Source of the DNA: Baylisascaris procyonis
Lineage: Eukaryota > Nematoda > Chromadorea > Rhabditida > Ascarididae
Assembly: GCA_037389465.1 (NCBI GenBank)
Contig: JAZARR010000082.1
Location: 4,824,501 to 4,888,500, forward strand
Direction: 5' to 3'
DNA length: 64,000 bases
The translations under genes and the position numbers were made by a program. A model generated the notes under the pieces. The model saw only the letters and a list, made by a program, of their open reading frames with translations. It did not search any database and was not told the DNA's origin. Positions 1-13,700 of the stretch are shown piece by piece. Every line of letters begins with the position of its first letter. Positions within the stretch are counted from its first letter, which is position 1.

Positions 1-400
1 TTATTGTTTGTTAATCTAGTTCATAGAGCAATTTGGTCTCAACGATTAAATTGCAAAAAAAAAAAAACACATATCGTGCCAGGTTCCCCTGGCGCTTTTT
101 CTTACTTGTTCCATTGAGAAGTAACCTATAGACGCTTAAGTTTCTAAGGAATTAAAAAAAATGCATCACTCGATTATTATTAGTATCGTAAGCAGTGATT
201 AGCCGGTGAAATTCAAGATTTCTCTGAGTATTAAAAATTTTCTTTGCTTAGAATGAGGTTCAAATTAAAATCATTAATTTCAATCAATTATAGACGCATG
301 CAATTGATGAATATTGATAGATGAAATATTATTGCAAATTAGCAACAAAGAAGCGCATTCATCTTAAGCATACAATAAGCGATGATTAGATAGCACTGAC

Positions 401-477
401 TCGATCTAGTAAACTTGTAGAGCTATTGGTTCCAAACCGAAGCCACGGCTCTTCTTGTTCACACTCAAGCTGAAATA
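401..477 (-). CDS. Candidate GluCl intracellular-loop exon
   Basis: After acceptor ATTGCAG, a 77-nt stretch in exactly the phase left by the M3 exon (A plus TA) encodes IFQLECEQEEPWLRFGTNSS then TSLLDR. It can end at donor GTCAGT, or run four more codons to a TAA at 386-388. The M3-M4 loop is variable in this family, so homology cannot confirm it. Phase, acceptor and higher G+C support it. Confidence 0.4.
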
Positions 478-1643
478 CTGCAATATTTTCATACCATTGC
501 TATTTTCAAGATGGTTTCTTTTCGTTCACTCTAACCCTTCCACTTCCCTCCAAATAGCTATCGCTCACCAATAAAAAGGGTCCGTTGATTTCATTTTCAG
601 TAATTTAGTAAATATATGGAATAGTTACTGATATTTGAAAAAAAAAAAGAGTGAAACCCCTTTAATAATCAAGCATTTATTGGCTGACCGCCGAAGATGC
701 TGACAACACTTCATGGCGATCAATGTTTTTCCTGAGGGAGTTTTTTGAAAGCCTAATGAATCGCTAAAAAATGAAAATACTAAATGAAAGGCATTGAAAC
801 TTTAGCTGAATTTTACATGATTTGCCTTATCATTTAGAAGTGTTTCTCTTCCCTTCAGTAAAAGGGAAGAAAAAGAAAGCAATTTGACGATACAATAAAA
901 GATTCTTTTCAGTTATCACTAATATGATAGCTAAAAAGAGAAAGATTCAGTTAAAAGAAAAGGATGTTAATGGGAGGCAAATAGTTAGAAAAATCGTCCA
1001 TTCAGCTTGTTATTTTACTGTTAAAAAAAAAAAAATTCGAAAATCGTTCATTTATTGGTCACGAAATGTTTTTTTTTTTTTTTTAAATTAAAAGTTATAT
1101 GATTTCAGTTATATTCATTTAGTTTTTTCGTTACTAAATTCCTCTCCCCCTCCTAACCTCATTCCTCCCTTCGCCCCCTCCCCCCGCCGACTATTCCAGC
1201 CGGCTGTCCCTTTATTACCTTTGCTGAAAAAAAGAAAAAAAGAAAAACCAACGAAGACTTACGGCGTTTGTATTAGCGATGAGGAGGTGTGTTGTCGGAA
1301 GTGGTTGAGTGGAAAGTAAAACAGCTGGCTTTTTGCTTTCTTTATTGCCTCAAATAGAGTATTTTTGAAAAATCACATAGCGGCTAACCTTTTGAAGTGT
1401 TTCTTTAAAAAAAAAATCAGCGTTGTTTTTACCTAAATAATTCGCAGCCAGTTGGCACTAATCAATGACAAGCGTACGCAAACTATAAATAGGCACTTTT
1501 CAGAAGCAATTTTTCAACTCTGAATAGATTCCACCTAATACATTGAAAATTGAAATTTAAAAAAATAGAATCGACAATGATTATAGAGAAGTTTTTTTTG
1601 AAAAAAAGACTTCATGAAATTGTTTATTAAATGGTTTGCTTAC
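478..1643. other. GluCl intron, AT-rich
   Basis: No convincing exon. Contains A/T runs and a pyrimidine-rich stretch near 1141-1200 (CCCCCTCC-type). Confidence 0.4.
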
Positions 1644-1721
1644 TTTTATAGAAATTGCGCGATGAAATATAAGTGACCCATGCGAATTCCAATAGTGCAC
1701 CAAATATAAACGTTAAACATG
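1644..1721 (-). CDS. GluCl visible exon 10: M3 helix
   Basis: A 78-nt exon, acceptor ATTCCAG, donor GTAAGC. It encodes [20 protein letters not shown] then RNFYK. This is the third membrane helix and the start of the intracellular loop; family members continue SRSFYKRNK here. The frame stays open to a TAA at 1627, but reading the donor as used is better because M4 is still missing. Confidence 0.94.
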
Positions 1722-4700
1722 CTGGAATATTGTAATTAATTGCAAGAAAAAACTGAAAAAAAAAGTTTTTTAATGGCTGAGAGGTAACGTTATAAAGGTC
1801 TGTTCTAAAGACCAATCGACGAAACCACAGTCATTGATTATTACAGAATCTGCTAGCATCTTCAAGGGAAGCAAAGAATCCGCATATGATAGAGGCAAAA
1901 CCTAAGGAAGCAAATGATACCTACACTCACTCTGCTTTCTTAAACGAATTTAACGGAAGGGAATTTGGTTTCTTTTTTTAGAACGAAAAACGACGATTGC
2001 CTCTTTGTTGTGACATGTGAAGCTTGTTTATTCCCAGTCGGAAGGCAAAGTAGAATTGATCCAGAAAATGATGGATAAGAGCGTGCATGCATATATACGA
2101 TCCTCAAAGTGCCTTTCAAATATACTTCATAGCCCATGATTATAAAGTACAACCACAATTAGACGTCCTCTTTTGGGCTCTCATTTAATGTAGCTTAGTA
2201 TGGCCATTTATACCATACTACCTCTCTTATACTGCTTATAAAACATGATGAAAATAGGTGGTAAAAAAGTAGAAAAAAAAAACAAAAAAGGAATCAACGA
2301 CGTCATAAAACTGCTTCAAAGTTGATATTAACTGATAAACTCGCTGTATTAGGCTATGAATAAATCACAGGTTTAATGTAGAGTGTGTGCCGACACGATA
2401 GGAGGTGAGAAAAGAAGACATTCTATAGAGAGGGAACTTTGGTAAAAAACAGTGGTACTGTGCGTCAAAAAAAAATTGAAATGTTGATAAAATAACCTTC
2501 AATCCAAACATCGATTGCTTTCGTATAAGATACGGGTGGTAATTTAGCGTTAATACCAGATGCCTGAAATTATCGTTGCGTTCATAACGCGTTAAGCGAT
2601 GATTTATCGATAAGCGTATCAAACAAAAACAATTAGAATGAAATTATTTTTGAATGGTGAATATAAATTAACCTGAGTGGTCATAGTTAGAAGAGTGGTT
2701 ACACCAAGTGTGATCCTTGCTGGAACTGCAGTTCGATCAAGCCAAAACGATACCCATGAAACAATGACGAGCATTGTACTCGGTACGTACAATTGAAGAA
2801 GGTAGTAACTAAAATACAATTAATCGATGTGAACATTATTTATGCTAGAAATATTTTGTTAAGTGAATACGCATGAGAGATGGAACGCATCGAAATAAAC
2901 GATCGAAAAAATAAGAAAAATAAACTAAGATCATTTGTTTATTTAGAGAAATTAGCATCGTTTGGGAAATTAAAATCTATTTTTGCTTCCTGGATTTCAC
3001 AATTACATTTAAGCGGTATTAATAGTAGGTTCATTAATCGATACGTATAGATAGAGCTATGTCAATTTATATCGACGAATCGCATATTGATTTTCAAGGA
3101 TAATTGCTTTCCTCTTCAGGATGCATCAATCTTAAAGAGAAAAATTTCAGAAGCAAATTGTTCTTCTCTTTAGGAACTTCTTTCTAGACTCTATCTGATC
3201 GTAATGTTTAGTGGAAATGAAAAGTGCATTTTTTTTAAAATTACCCAAATTGCCGTCGAAGTTCGAGCACAGTCCTCAGGCAAGAGTAAGTGCCCGTATT
3301 GGTTTTACTCGTACAATATGTAGTCGTTACGTTATTTAATTGAAAACTCGGCAGTGAAGAGTGAAGGCCATCTTTGAGCTGTACCGGATCTGTACTCTTC
3401 CATACATATTCTGCAAAAAAAAAAACGAGACATTTATTTCATGATTCTCTCCAGAAATTCATTGCTATGATATAATCTTGTTTGAGAAAAATTTTTTCGA
3501 AAACGCAAAGGTGAAGTGACACTAATATTCATCAAATAGAGAGGCGAAAGAATCGATTTTGAAGTTTTACAACGAATAAAATTTCCTCCAAAAGAAAAAA
3601 AAAAAAATTTCGTTGAAATTTAGCAAAATGAGTTTTTCAAATAATAGCATACCAATATCGTCCATTGTATATGCATATGAGGCCAAGTCAATGAGACATG
3701 TTTGAATATCCATGGGATAGTACTGAAAAACACAAAAAAAAAATAGGAAAAAAGAGTTGTAGGAGTGATCTAAGCAATACGACATAAAAAAGCGACCTTT
3801 AAGAAAGAAGAAATTGCAAATCACATATTTTCTAAATGACCTTTGAAATGATTACACGTGGAATAAAACGATTTTCTGAGAGAAACGGATATTATATTTA
3901 AGAAACGATTGAGACGGGAAAATACGCCGACTCGATGAAATTTTTTAGGGCATCAAATGAACTAGAAGGGGTAGGAGAAGGGAGTTTCATTGAAGATGAG
4001 GCTATTTTTTCCTTAGAACTTTAAGCAGCCAGAACACATGATGCACATTTGCAATATAATAAACCATAAGTAAATAAATATAAAAATATATAAATTCAAA
4101 AATACAAAAGCAGATAAACAAGAGGAACAAACAAAAACTAAGTATTTTTTACGAATATATATTCACATCTAGCGTAATATCGAACAAGAATAAAAAAGAA
4201 TTAAAGAAATACCTGTAAATGCATTGGACATGAAAGGACAAGTGATATCCTTACACTATATAAGATTGTTCCATCCTTATGAACTCGAATAAGCACATTT
4301 GGCTTATCGATCATATGTTTCTGTGCTTGTTTCTCGTTCTAGAAATTGAATTATATAACCTCAACAGAGATGTATGCTGATTGTTTGCCTCATACTTGCA
4401 TATTATATTTAAGAAATATTCCCCAACAAATTTTCCAACCAATCCTCGTTTTAGCTAATTTTAAGAGAAATTTTAGTGCAATAAATGTTTCTCGAATAAG
4501 CTCTCAAATCTTTAGATTACCACACTATCATGACGGAGGCGCTTAAAATTTTCTTTGTCGTTTTTTCCTTCCTTTCTTTTCTTCCTCCATCAGATTGCGT
4601 AGAAACTTGGAATCCAACTATGCGCTCAATTACGCGGCATTGAAATTTTGGATGAGGTTATTAGATATAAATAATTGTGAGGGAACTCTAAACGGTTGTA

Positions 4701-7700
4701 GGAGAGAAAAATAGCAATGACTATGGAAAATAGAAGTATGGGTAGAGAACTATGAAGAAAAAAGTAACGCAGGTCAAAAGGATGACGTCGAGCAGCTGTG
4801 GATTTCCATTTGTCGATGCACATGGGTGGATAGATTTATCTATGCATATGTGATGATTTTCCACTCTTTAAAAATTTCAATTGCAGCATTTTCTAAAGCT
4901 AATTTTAGATAAGATCACAAGAAAAAAAATAGAATCGAACCTGAAAAAAGGAATCAGGCATCCAAATCTGTTGCCCGGCGGTTAAAATAAGAAATTCGGG
5001 TTTATTATCGCGAGGTAAGCCGTATGCAAGACGACCATCCACCCAACTCTCGCGAAACGTCAGTTGAACACTGTACTCCATATTGACGTCATCAATTTTT
5101 GATATACTGAAAAATGGCGACCTTTTGGAACGTATCAAGGGAGATTTTATTGATTTCAGGTGATCTGATGCTTCGAAATGCATCGATGCAAAGGAAATTA
5201 GGAATGGGGCTTTAGCTAACAGAGAAATTCCTAAGACGCTGCTAAGGATCGTCTCATTGTACGCCACTATGGATTAGACTGCTGGCAGATATTAGGCTCT
5301 AAACGAAGAGAAGTAACTAATCACATAAGTATAAGTTAATTTCAAACCATTTTTTTTGGGCCTCTCTATGTATTTTTTATCTACTCGCATATGTTTACTG
5401 CACTGACTTTTTGAGCGGAAAGTTGGTGCTTACCAAATTCTGAGATGATATAATGCTGATAGAATATATTTTAAAGATGCAAAACTGCGATTAACATAAA
5501 GCATAACTCATCGACATGCTATCGCCCTTATTAATACAACGGTTTTGCCAAAATCCAAAACTTGGGGCAACAAATGTTATAGTTTATGCTGAGATCATCA
5601 AAAATGTGAGCTTCTAAATCCTGTCATTATTCCAATGCCATTACCCTTGCGTATATCGAATGGGTCATTCCAGGTGTCCGGTAGTGAGAGCTATTCTCAA
5701 ACACTACGCTCATTGGTTATCTCGATTGGTTTTGAAAACTATTTTTTATAAGCTCAACTTATAAGCGCTTCCGTGCATCATTAGGCATTAGTGCTTCTTG
5801 ATCCCGAATGCTGATCGATCAATAATGCTAGGAGATTCCATTTGATTGAAAGAATTGCATGTACGCAATTAGCATTTCGCTGCTTGGGGCTAGCTCGTAT
5901 GTTTACTTTTATCTTTTTTTTTATTCGCTTCTCGAACAAGTATTTGCTTACGCATTCGTTGTAGACCCATTTCATCGTGTGAATATTCAACTTTGTGCTT
6001 TCGTAATTTAAAAATGACATTGGGCAATGTGCCAAATTTCATCATTTAATCAACCAAATAATTAACCATCGTTAGCAATTGCTTTAAAAAAATGAGTGAA
6101 TAGAGGATAGATGGAAAAATTATTAAATGCAAACAAAACTATCGAACATTCAACAAAATTATTAAAATTACGTTCGTCGGAGGTGATTTTCGCATTCGAT
6201 ACGTCACAATAAATGAAGCAATTCTTTGAAGAATGAAATTGAAGTCGTGGAAAAGAATCGAATAATTATTAATTCTAGGAAATTCAATATAGAGAAGAAA
6301 ATAAAAACATCCTTATCGAATATTTTTATCGAAGGCATGAGAAAAACCAAAAACCAACCTTCTTATTAACATATTGACTGAGACGACAACTGGACCATGA
6401 CTTCCTGAAAAATTATTGAATGTACAAAAAAAAAAGAAATACTTATAAGAATAAAATTCATAGTTATTCAAATATCGATAAAGAATATTAAACCGAAAAC
6501 GACATCACTTATCGGGGAGATAATTGATAAGTGAAAAGGATCTAAGTGAAGCGAAATATTCTAATAAAGCTCTCCTCTTACTTGCTAGTTGCTATATTGT
6601 AAGCGTTGAATTCTTCGAAATAGACACTCTTTTTGAGAGATATTTGCGCGAAAAAAATTTTTTAACCGTTTAAAATTTCGAAAAAAATATGAGTGCATTA
6701 AATTTTTCCGGTCTCTATCGAACTTCTTTGCCATGCTTATGTCCGCATATTTGGTTTACTTTTTTTTCCACCTATTTGATCTTATAAGCTTTTCTGCCGT
6801 TGACGTTATCGCTAAGCTATTCTGATGTCTTTTTAGATTTGGAAATTTTGATGAAATTTTTTCGAAGGAAAATCGAAACGATGAATCAGCGATTTTGAGA
6901 TTTCCCAAAAAGAGTACCGCTCATGTTTAACCGTTATTCAGATTTATTTTGGTGCATTTTAAGCGATCACTTATCTTTTTCAGTGATGAGTTTTTTCAAA
7001 AAAAAAACCGGATATTTATTGTCGCAAATTTAACAAATATTTATTGAAATATGATTAAATATTTACCCGCTTTTGAACATATGACGTCATGAATATGAAT
7101 TACCCTTGAATATATGTAATTCCCTTCCCCTCCCCTTCTCTCTCTCAAGCAGAGGAAAAAACATTTAAATTGACATGCAATTTTTATGTTTAATTTAAAG
7201 ACGTTACAAAATATATCGATGCTAAATTCATTGTGGGAATATGAGTGCTTAATTATGCAATAATCAGTGATATATAATCAATTAAAGTCTTTTATCAATA
7301 CTTGGCTAATAATTTCATCGTCTAAATTCTAAAAAATCATTGATATATGTGAATCGACTAAGTAAAATGAAAACGTTCGTTAAATTAGCAAACGAGAAGC
7401 TATTCATTTTATTTTATTTTTTTTTTTTTGCTTTTGCATCACTAACACAAACACTAAAGAGGAGGATATACGAAGAGTTATTGATCATTCTACCATAGAA
7501 AATATAGAGCATATAAGCGACATAAAACTACGTCAATATATTCAATTGTCTTATCGTTATTCGATAGTGTAAATAAACGATTGCGCTTGAAGAGGTGAAT
7601 GCATTATGCGTTAGCAAACTTTTCACTCAAACAATTTTTTTTTTTTTTTGAGGAAATAATTGAAAATATTTTTAGAATTTTGTTCAACTTTTTTTTAAAA

Positions 7701-10700
7701 TATGTTATCTTAGGTTTTATGCGCTGAATTTTGATTTGAAACATATGAATTCAGAGTAAGCGAGCTGTTTAAAAAAAATCTAAATCATCAAATAAATTTT
7801 TTTTTTCAAAAATTTTATAAATTATGAATTAGATAGGCGCGATAGATCTTGAAATAACCTCTTATGAGCATTGATATTATTACTTGAAAGCTGTAGAATA
7901 CATGCAAGATTCCTTTATGAATGAGAATTGGAATATCAATTTATGCAAATCCGAGCGTATCCGATCAGCAGATAAGAGAAGGTATTCATTGATCGTATCG
8001 GCTTTATTACGCTTCTACATTTTCAATAATTCAATAAGATTTTCTCTCCGCCTTATTTCATCGGTGATTACATTCAATGCGCATTTTTAGATGAACTCAA
8101 TCAACCAATGCTATTTTGATATGATAGTCCATTTCGCTAATTAAATCCTAATTTAGATCCTGTTCAATCAGATCTTATAAAAAAAAACTATGATTTTGAA
8201 TTATAGTTTAATGAAAATAAATGAAATTAAATCTTACCAGGGAGACTTAGATTGGTGCCAGGTGGACGAACCCTCCAATCGTAGCCTTTGCCAAGCAATT
8301 TATTGATTATCTCAGTATCTGTTGAGGGCTCAGCTTCTCTGAAAGAACCAAGTAGAACAAAACTAATCCCATTTTGGTTTTGCCTCATTGATCTTCTTTA
8401 GATACTGACTGATTAGTCGAGTTGTGAGGGAATATTTTTTTTTTAATGATCGAAGATCATTGCAAAGTTTATAATGAGTGAATATCTATTTTGATTAAAA
8501 AAATTAAATTAAAAATTATTAAAATGTTTCATATAGAACCGTTGAATGATTGAAATAAGTAAAATCATTTCAAATCATTTCAAATATCATATTTAATTTC
8601 CTCTTAATTTCTCGGCTGTCATTAATATTTTTTTTTTTATTAATGAGAGTAAAAGGATGAAGAGTTTAACATCTATAACGATCCCAATGCGGGATCACTA
8701 ATAAGAGCTTAGAGTGATACATTTGGTGACGTTAGTAATAATTTCAAACTTTGTTCGCTTCTTTAGTTAAAATTCTTAATAATCGCAATCTTTACTATAA
8801 AAAAGTTATTAAATAATCGCAACGAATATTTGCATTCATTCTCACTTGAATTCAATGTAAATATTATTGTTCGTCGGTAGAGCATGAATAGTCTATTCAA
8901 AAATAGATAACAAAAATTATTCATTAATATCTATTTTTATCCTTGATAATGCTTTATTTGATTAAGTGAAAAAAAAAGCATAAAATAGCGTTTTATTTAG
9001 AAAAAAAAAACAATTTCCTAAAAAATCTATGGAAATTCATACAAAGTAAAAATTTTTTTTTCCAAATTGCTGTTAAGTATTTTTATGCATCTAACCTTTT
9101 TTTTAGCTTTTATAAGTTTGTCTTACAAAAAAGCACCGTGACATTATTAGCAACACTGTTACTATGATATAATCATGTCTGTATAGTAATATGTATAAAG
9201 GTAAGTGCATCTACAATAATTTACTACTACGATAAACACCAAAAATTGGAATTACAAAATTTGACGAGAATTCTATACATCATAGGATGACTTCCTACTC
9301 TATAATCCACATTGACCTATGAATTTCCAGTGGATCAATATACTATATTTAACCGGTGGGATTTTCATTATATTTTAGTCGAGGTCATAGAGGAACGAAT
9401 CTTTTGCGGGATGTCTGTATGAGCGGTAGGAATATTAAAAAAAAAAAAAATGAAAGCATTATTCCACACCATTTGTTACTAATTGCGAACTTGTGAGATT
9501 GATCAATGAAATGTGCAGACTGCAGAAATTTATATTGTGCCACCTTATCTAGCATGCTTCTTTACACTTTTTTTTTTTTAAACTCATGAATCGTTTGAAT
9601 ATTCCGTTGATTAAAGATGTACTCAAGTCATAAATTCTTCTCAACGCATAAAAAATGATCATCAAAAAAAGTATTAGAGAAATTAGATGCCGATTCCGTG
9701 ACGATAATGAATCACAATTGAAATCAAAATCGTTCATCGACGTGCAAATAACCTCAAATAAATATTTTCTCCATATTTTTGATGCGTACTTTTTAATGCA
9801 CATTAATATGCAATTGGCGCATTTTCATTCCTATAAAATAAATATGTTGAAAATTTTTACACATTAATTGCAATAAAAATTTTCGTTTTTTTTTTTTCAA
9901 ATTGTGGAGAAAATATTCGGGTAAATATAAGTTTGACCACAATTGAGGAGTACCATTTACTTTATTAGAGAGTTTCATCACTAGCATGTAGTAAAAATAT
10001 TCTCATTGCCTAGCTCAATAAAAAAAAAGCAGAAAAAATTGATAACTACATAAAGGATTTTTACGAAAACAAGCAAATAATAGTATTTGTGAGATAAGAG
10101 CAAATTTATATCTATAAAAGTTCGAATTTGGTTGAACTATTGTAGCAGCTATTTAATATCGAAATAAATAAAAAGAAGATAAAATTCACTGCCTATTTAG
10201 TAACTGTTATCCATTTCTTAGCCGACTTCACTACCCTTTCAAAACGACGCTTAAGTGACGCACCGTATTGCGTCACGTTTCTATTCTACTAGCATAAAGA
10301 ATAATTCGTAGTTCAATAAATAGGGAATACATATATTTGTAATAAGATATATCAGCATTTTTTCTATACGGTTTTCACTTGGTTTTATGTTCAAAATTTT
10401 CAAATTCATAAGTTTTATGCTGATCTCAGTATTGCACTTTGACGTAATTGCTCTTTTGTCATTCAAATATCAATGGATTATTCAATTTGCATTCATCGAA
10501 CTTCTCACCTCTTTCATATTAATAGCAGTCAGTATTACATCTGCTCTCGCAAAATGCCATTACTTAGTGATTGTTGCAACATATTTCCATAAGAATCAAG
10601 ACGTATAAGTTCTTTTTTTTTTTTTTTAAAAAAGAGTTAATAAAGTATAGAACATATGGTGTAATTAATTCTCTGAATTAAAAGTAAGATCAAAAATTGA

Positions 10701-13700
10701 TAGAGTAGATCAATTTGATCGGTTAATCACTTAAGATAAAAACCAAAATGAATCAAAATTTGAGAGGAAAGAAAATTCTTTAAAATCATTTCTCTCATGA
10801 AAATATTAAACGAACATAGATATGAAATATCAATTTCATTTCGCTATATTCATTTTCGATGAAATGAAGAAATTATTTTACTGCTATTTCTTGTTGAAAA
10901 AGAAAATCCTTTCAAACGATCTCATTTTAAAATTGATTTTCCGAGTCACTAGCCGGCAATAACGTCTAAAATATTATTGCAAAATGCAAATCGAAAACAA
11001 AAGAATCGTCATTTAAGAGATAAATGCCGTTAAGAAGAAGTTCATAGTTTTGAAAATTTAGTTGTTAGATTATTTTCTTCAAAAATTTGCATAAATAAAT
11101 TTGCATATGCAAATAACAATTTTTTAACGGATGAAAATAATGGAGCTTTATATCATTGTTGCATTGAAGAGTTATTTTCAAGTATTTCCCCATTTCGAAA
11201 GATCGAGTGGAACATTACTGAGATGATTACCTAATAATGAGGTGAGGAGATGCACACATGATGTTAGAAGTTGCTTCAGCGCATCTTGACAAATTTTTTT
11301 TTTTTTTTTGCTTTGGCACATCTTTGAATATATCAACAACGGATATGTGATTGGTTAGCAATATATTATTTGCCCGTCTAGATATGATTTGATGATTGCA
11401 TTAAATGTTCTTGTAAATGCAAATGAAGTAGAGAAAAATTTTTTTTCGTTAATCGGCTAATTGAGAGAATAGAAAGAAGACATTTCGTTTGTGAGGAATT
11501 AAACCTTAAAGCCAAAAACAGAACATATTTCCGGAGAGAAATAGACTAATTTTTTATGTGTGCGAAATAAATAAATGAAATCTCTAGAGTTTTAAATACT
11601 AATGAATGATATGATGCGGAAAATTTGCCATGTGGGAAAATTTTTTTTGTAATAATAACCGGAAGCTTATCAACTTTTAGTGATGCAAAGCTGGAGAAGG
11701 ATTTTCAAAGAAATTCTTTGATCATATGCATCAGTAATTGTAAGAAAATATCGACGCATTAATACTAGCTTATCACTTAGGCTTATCTCATATGAACTTA
11801 TCAACATCATATTGTGATACCGTTTATAAATATTGCTAGGGCTCTTGACTTTTGAATATATTTCTTCGCATCTAACTTAGCGTGTGAAATGAACGGAAAT
11901 AATGTAGAAAGGAAATAAGGATTAAGCCGAAATAGCGTTATCTAAGGCAAATTTGTATATTCAATTCGATTTGGTTACGCAATGCAAAGAGAGTGGAAAA
12001 TGAGTTTTTTTTTCTTCTTTTTTTGTGAAAGGATAAGAAAAATCTTTATGTAACGTTCTGTGGGTAATGATGTCATTATCAAAGCATGAATATTCTGCTA
12101 GACGAACTTAAGTAGTGAAATTAGATTCCCACAAAAATAGTCATATTCCATATTAGTGACGAGTTGATCCTCCGATACGTTTATATCGAACTATTCGCAT
12201 TATTTATATAAATAAAACAAATAGGCAATAAAAATTGAGATAATCTTTGAATAGATATATTCAGACATAAAAATCGGGAATGGATAAAATCGTTTGTGGA
12301 TTGAGGCAGTTGAACATTTCATTGAATAATCAATCGCCTTAAACCTTAACCAGTGGTGACTTCACTCAGACACCAATAATCTCCATAAATGCTCTTTATC
12401 ATAACGCAAATCCATAAGTGCTGAAGTGCTTTCGCTACATTCTAAGCGACAGCCTTTCTAACTAAGTAACTAATAAAATGCGGCTTTCATTATGCGTAGG
12501 CACCTCCCTTCCTTCTTCACTCTTGCCTCATTCACAAATCGTCTGATCCTATGGCACTACAGTACTAAAAAGTAATTTATAAACGATATCATAAGCATAA
12601 AAGTCTAAGTTTCACTCAAAATATAAGTGAAAATCAATTTAATTCAGCATAATTGTTGAGATAAAAATGATATCTGCTCGATTTGAAGTGAAATGATCGC
12701 ACAATCACATAAACAAGAATTGAAGAATATGAAGTCACCGTAGCATGAGCAGTAGAATTGAGCAAATATAAATGACGTCATAAAGGATATCGGTCATCCA
12801 GCGTGCAAATTGAGCACCACAGTTGACACGTTAAGCATATGTTGCTACAGCGTTACCTCGCCGAAACCGCATTAGCGAGTGAGGCATTCAGAGGTGTGCA
12901 TTATATGCAGGTGCACAGGAAATTGCTACACCGTGCCAATATCAGTTACAGCTTAATAGTTTAGCAGTGCATTGCGGCGATAGTTATAGACAGAGAAAAA
13001 AGAGGACGGCATTCAGATAGGCGAATATTATCAGCGACTATAGGGTCTTAGAATAAAGGCTTCTTAAAAGCTGGTATAGATGTTTAGTTACTAAAAGGTG
13101 GCTTGTTCGTGAAACTGCATGCGTCACGCTATGAGCATATGGCTAAATGGGCGTGGCAGTGGCCAATTCAACGTAGCACACTCGTCGTGTCGTAAGCAAC
13201 GAACGCACTTCATGCGCAACCGCTTTCCATATGCAGTAGCTGCTTCTTCATCATGCATTTTACTTCAAGCTTACCGGCAAATGGGATAACGCAAACCAAA
13301 CATACAAGTACCAAGAAAAAAAAAAAAGAAAGAAAACTTCAGAGCTATTCTCTTCATTGAACGAACATCAATATCACCAAATTATGATGTTAATAAAACA
13401 CGACAATATAAACTATAAGTGAAACATTATATCTCGAAAACGAAATGAAAACATTTTGAATTATTTCAGCAAAGAAATTTCATCGAAAAATTTTATTCCA
13501 CATCTATTTGTGTCTTGAGGCCCATATAGGGATCACTTGTCTGTTGATGTGAAATCCAAACCACTCACATCACTCTCTAGTTACGATTAGATGTGAAACT
13601 AAGAAGTTATCATATTATTGCACTTACTTCATCAGATTTGTATATTTGTAATATGGTGAACTGATTTATATTTTTGTGAGAATTTCTAAGTGTAACGACT

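Noticed and set aside
1627..1815. 62-codon minus frame treated as a complete small protein
   Set aside because: Only the part from 1721 down is GluCl M3. The rest reads into introns on both sides.
2365..2622. 85-codon minus frame over the M2-M3 region
   Set aside because: Out of frame with the real exon at 2497-2563; a shadow.
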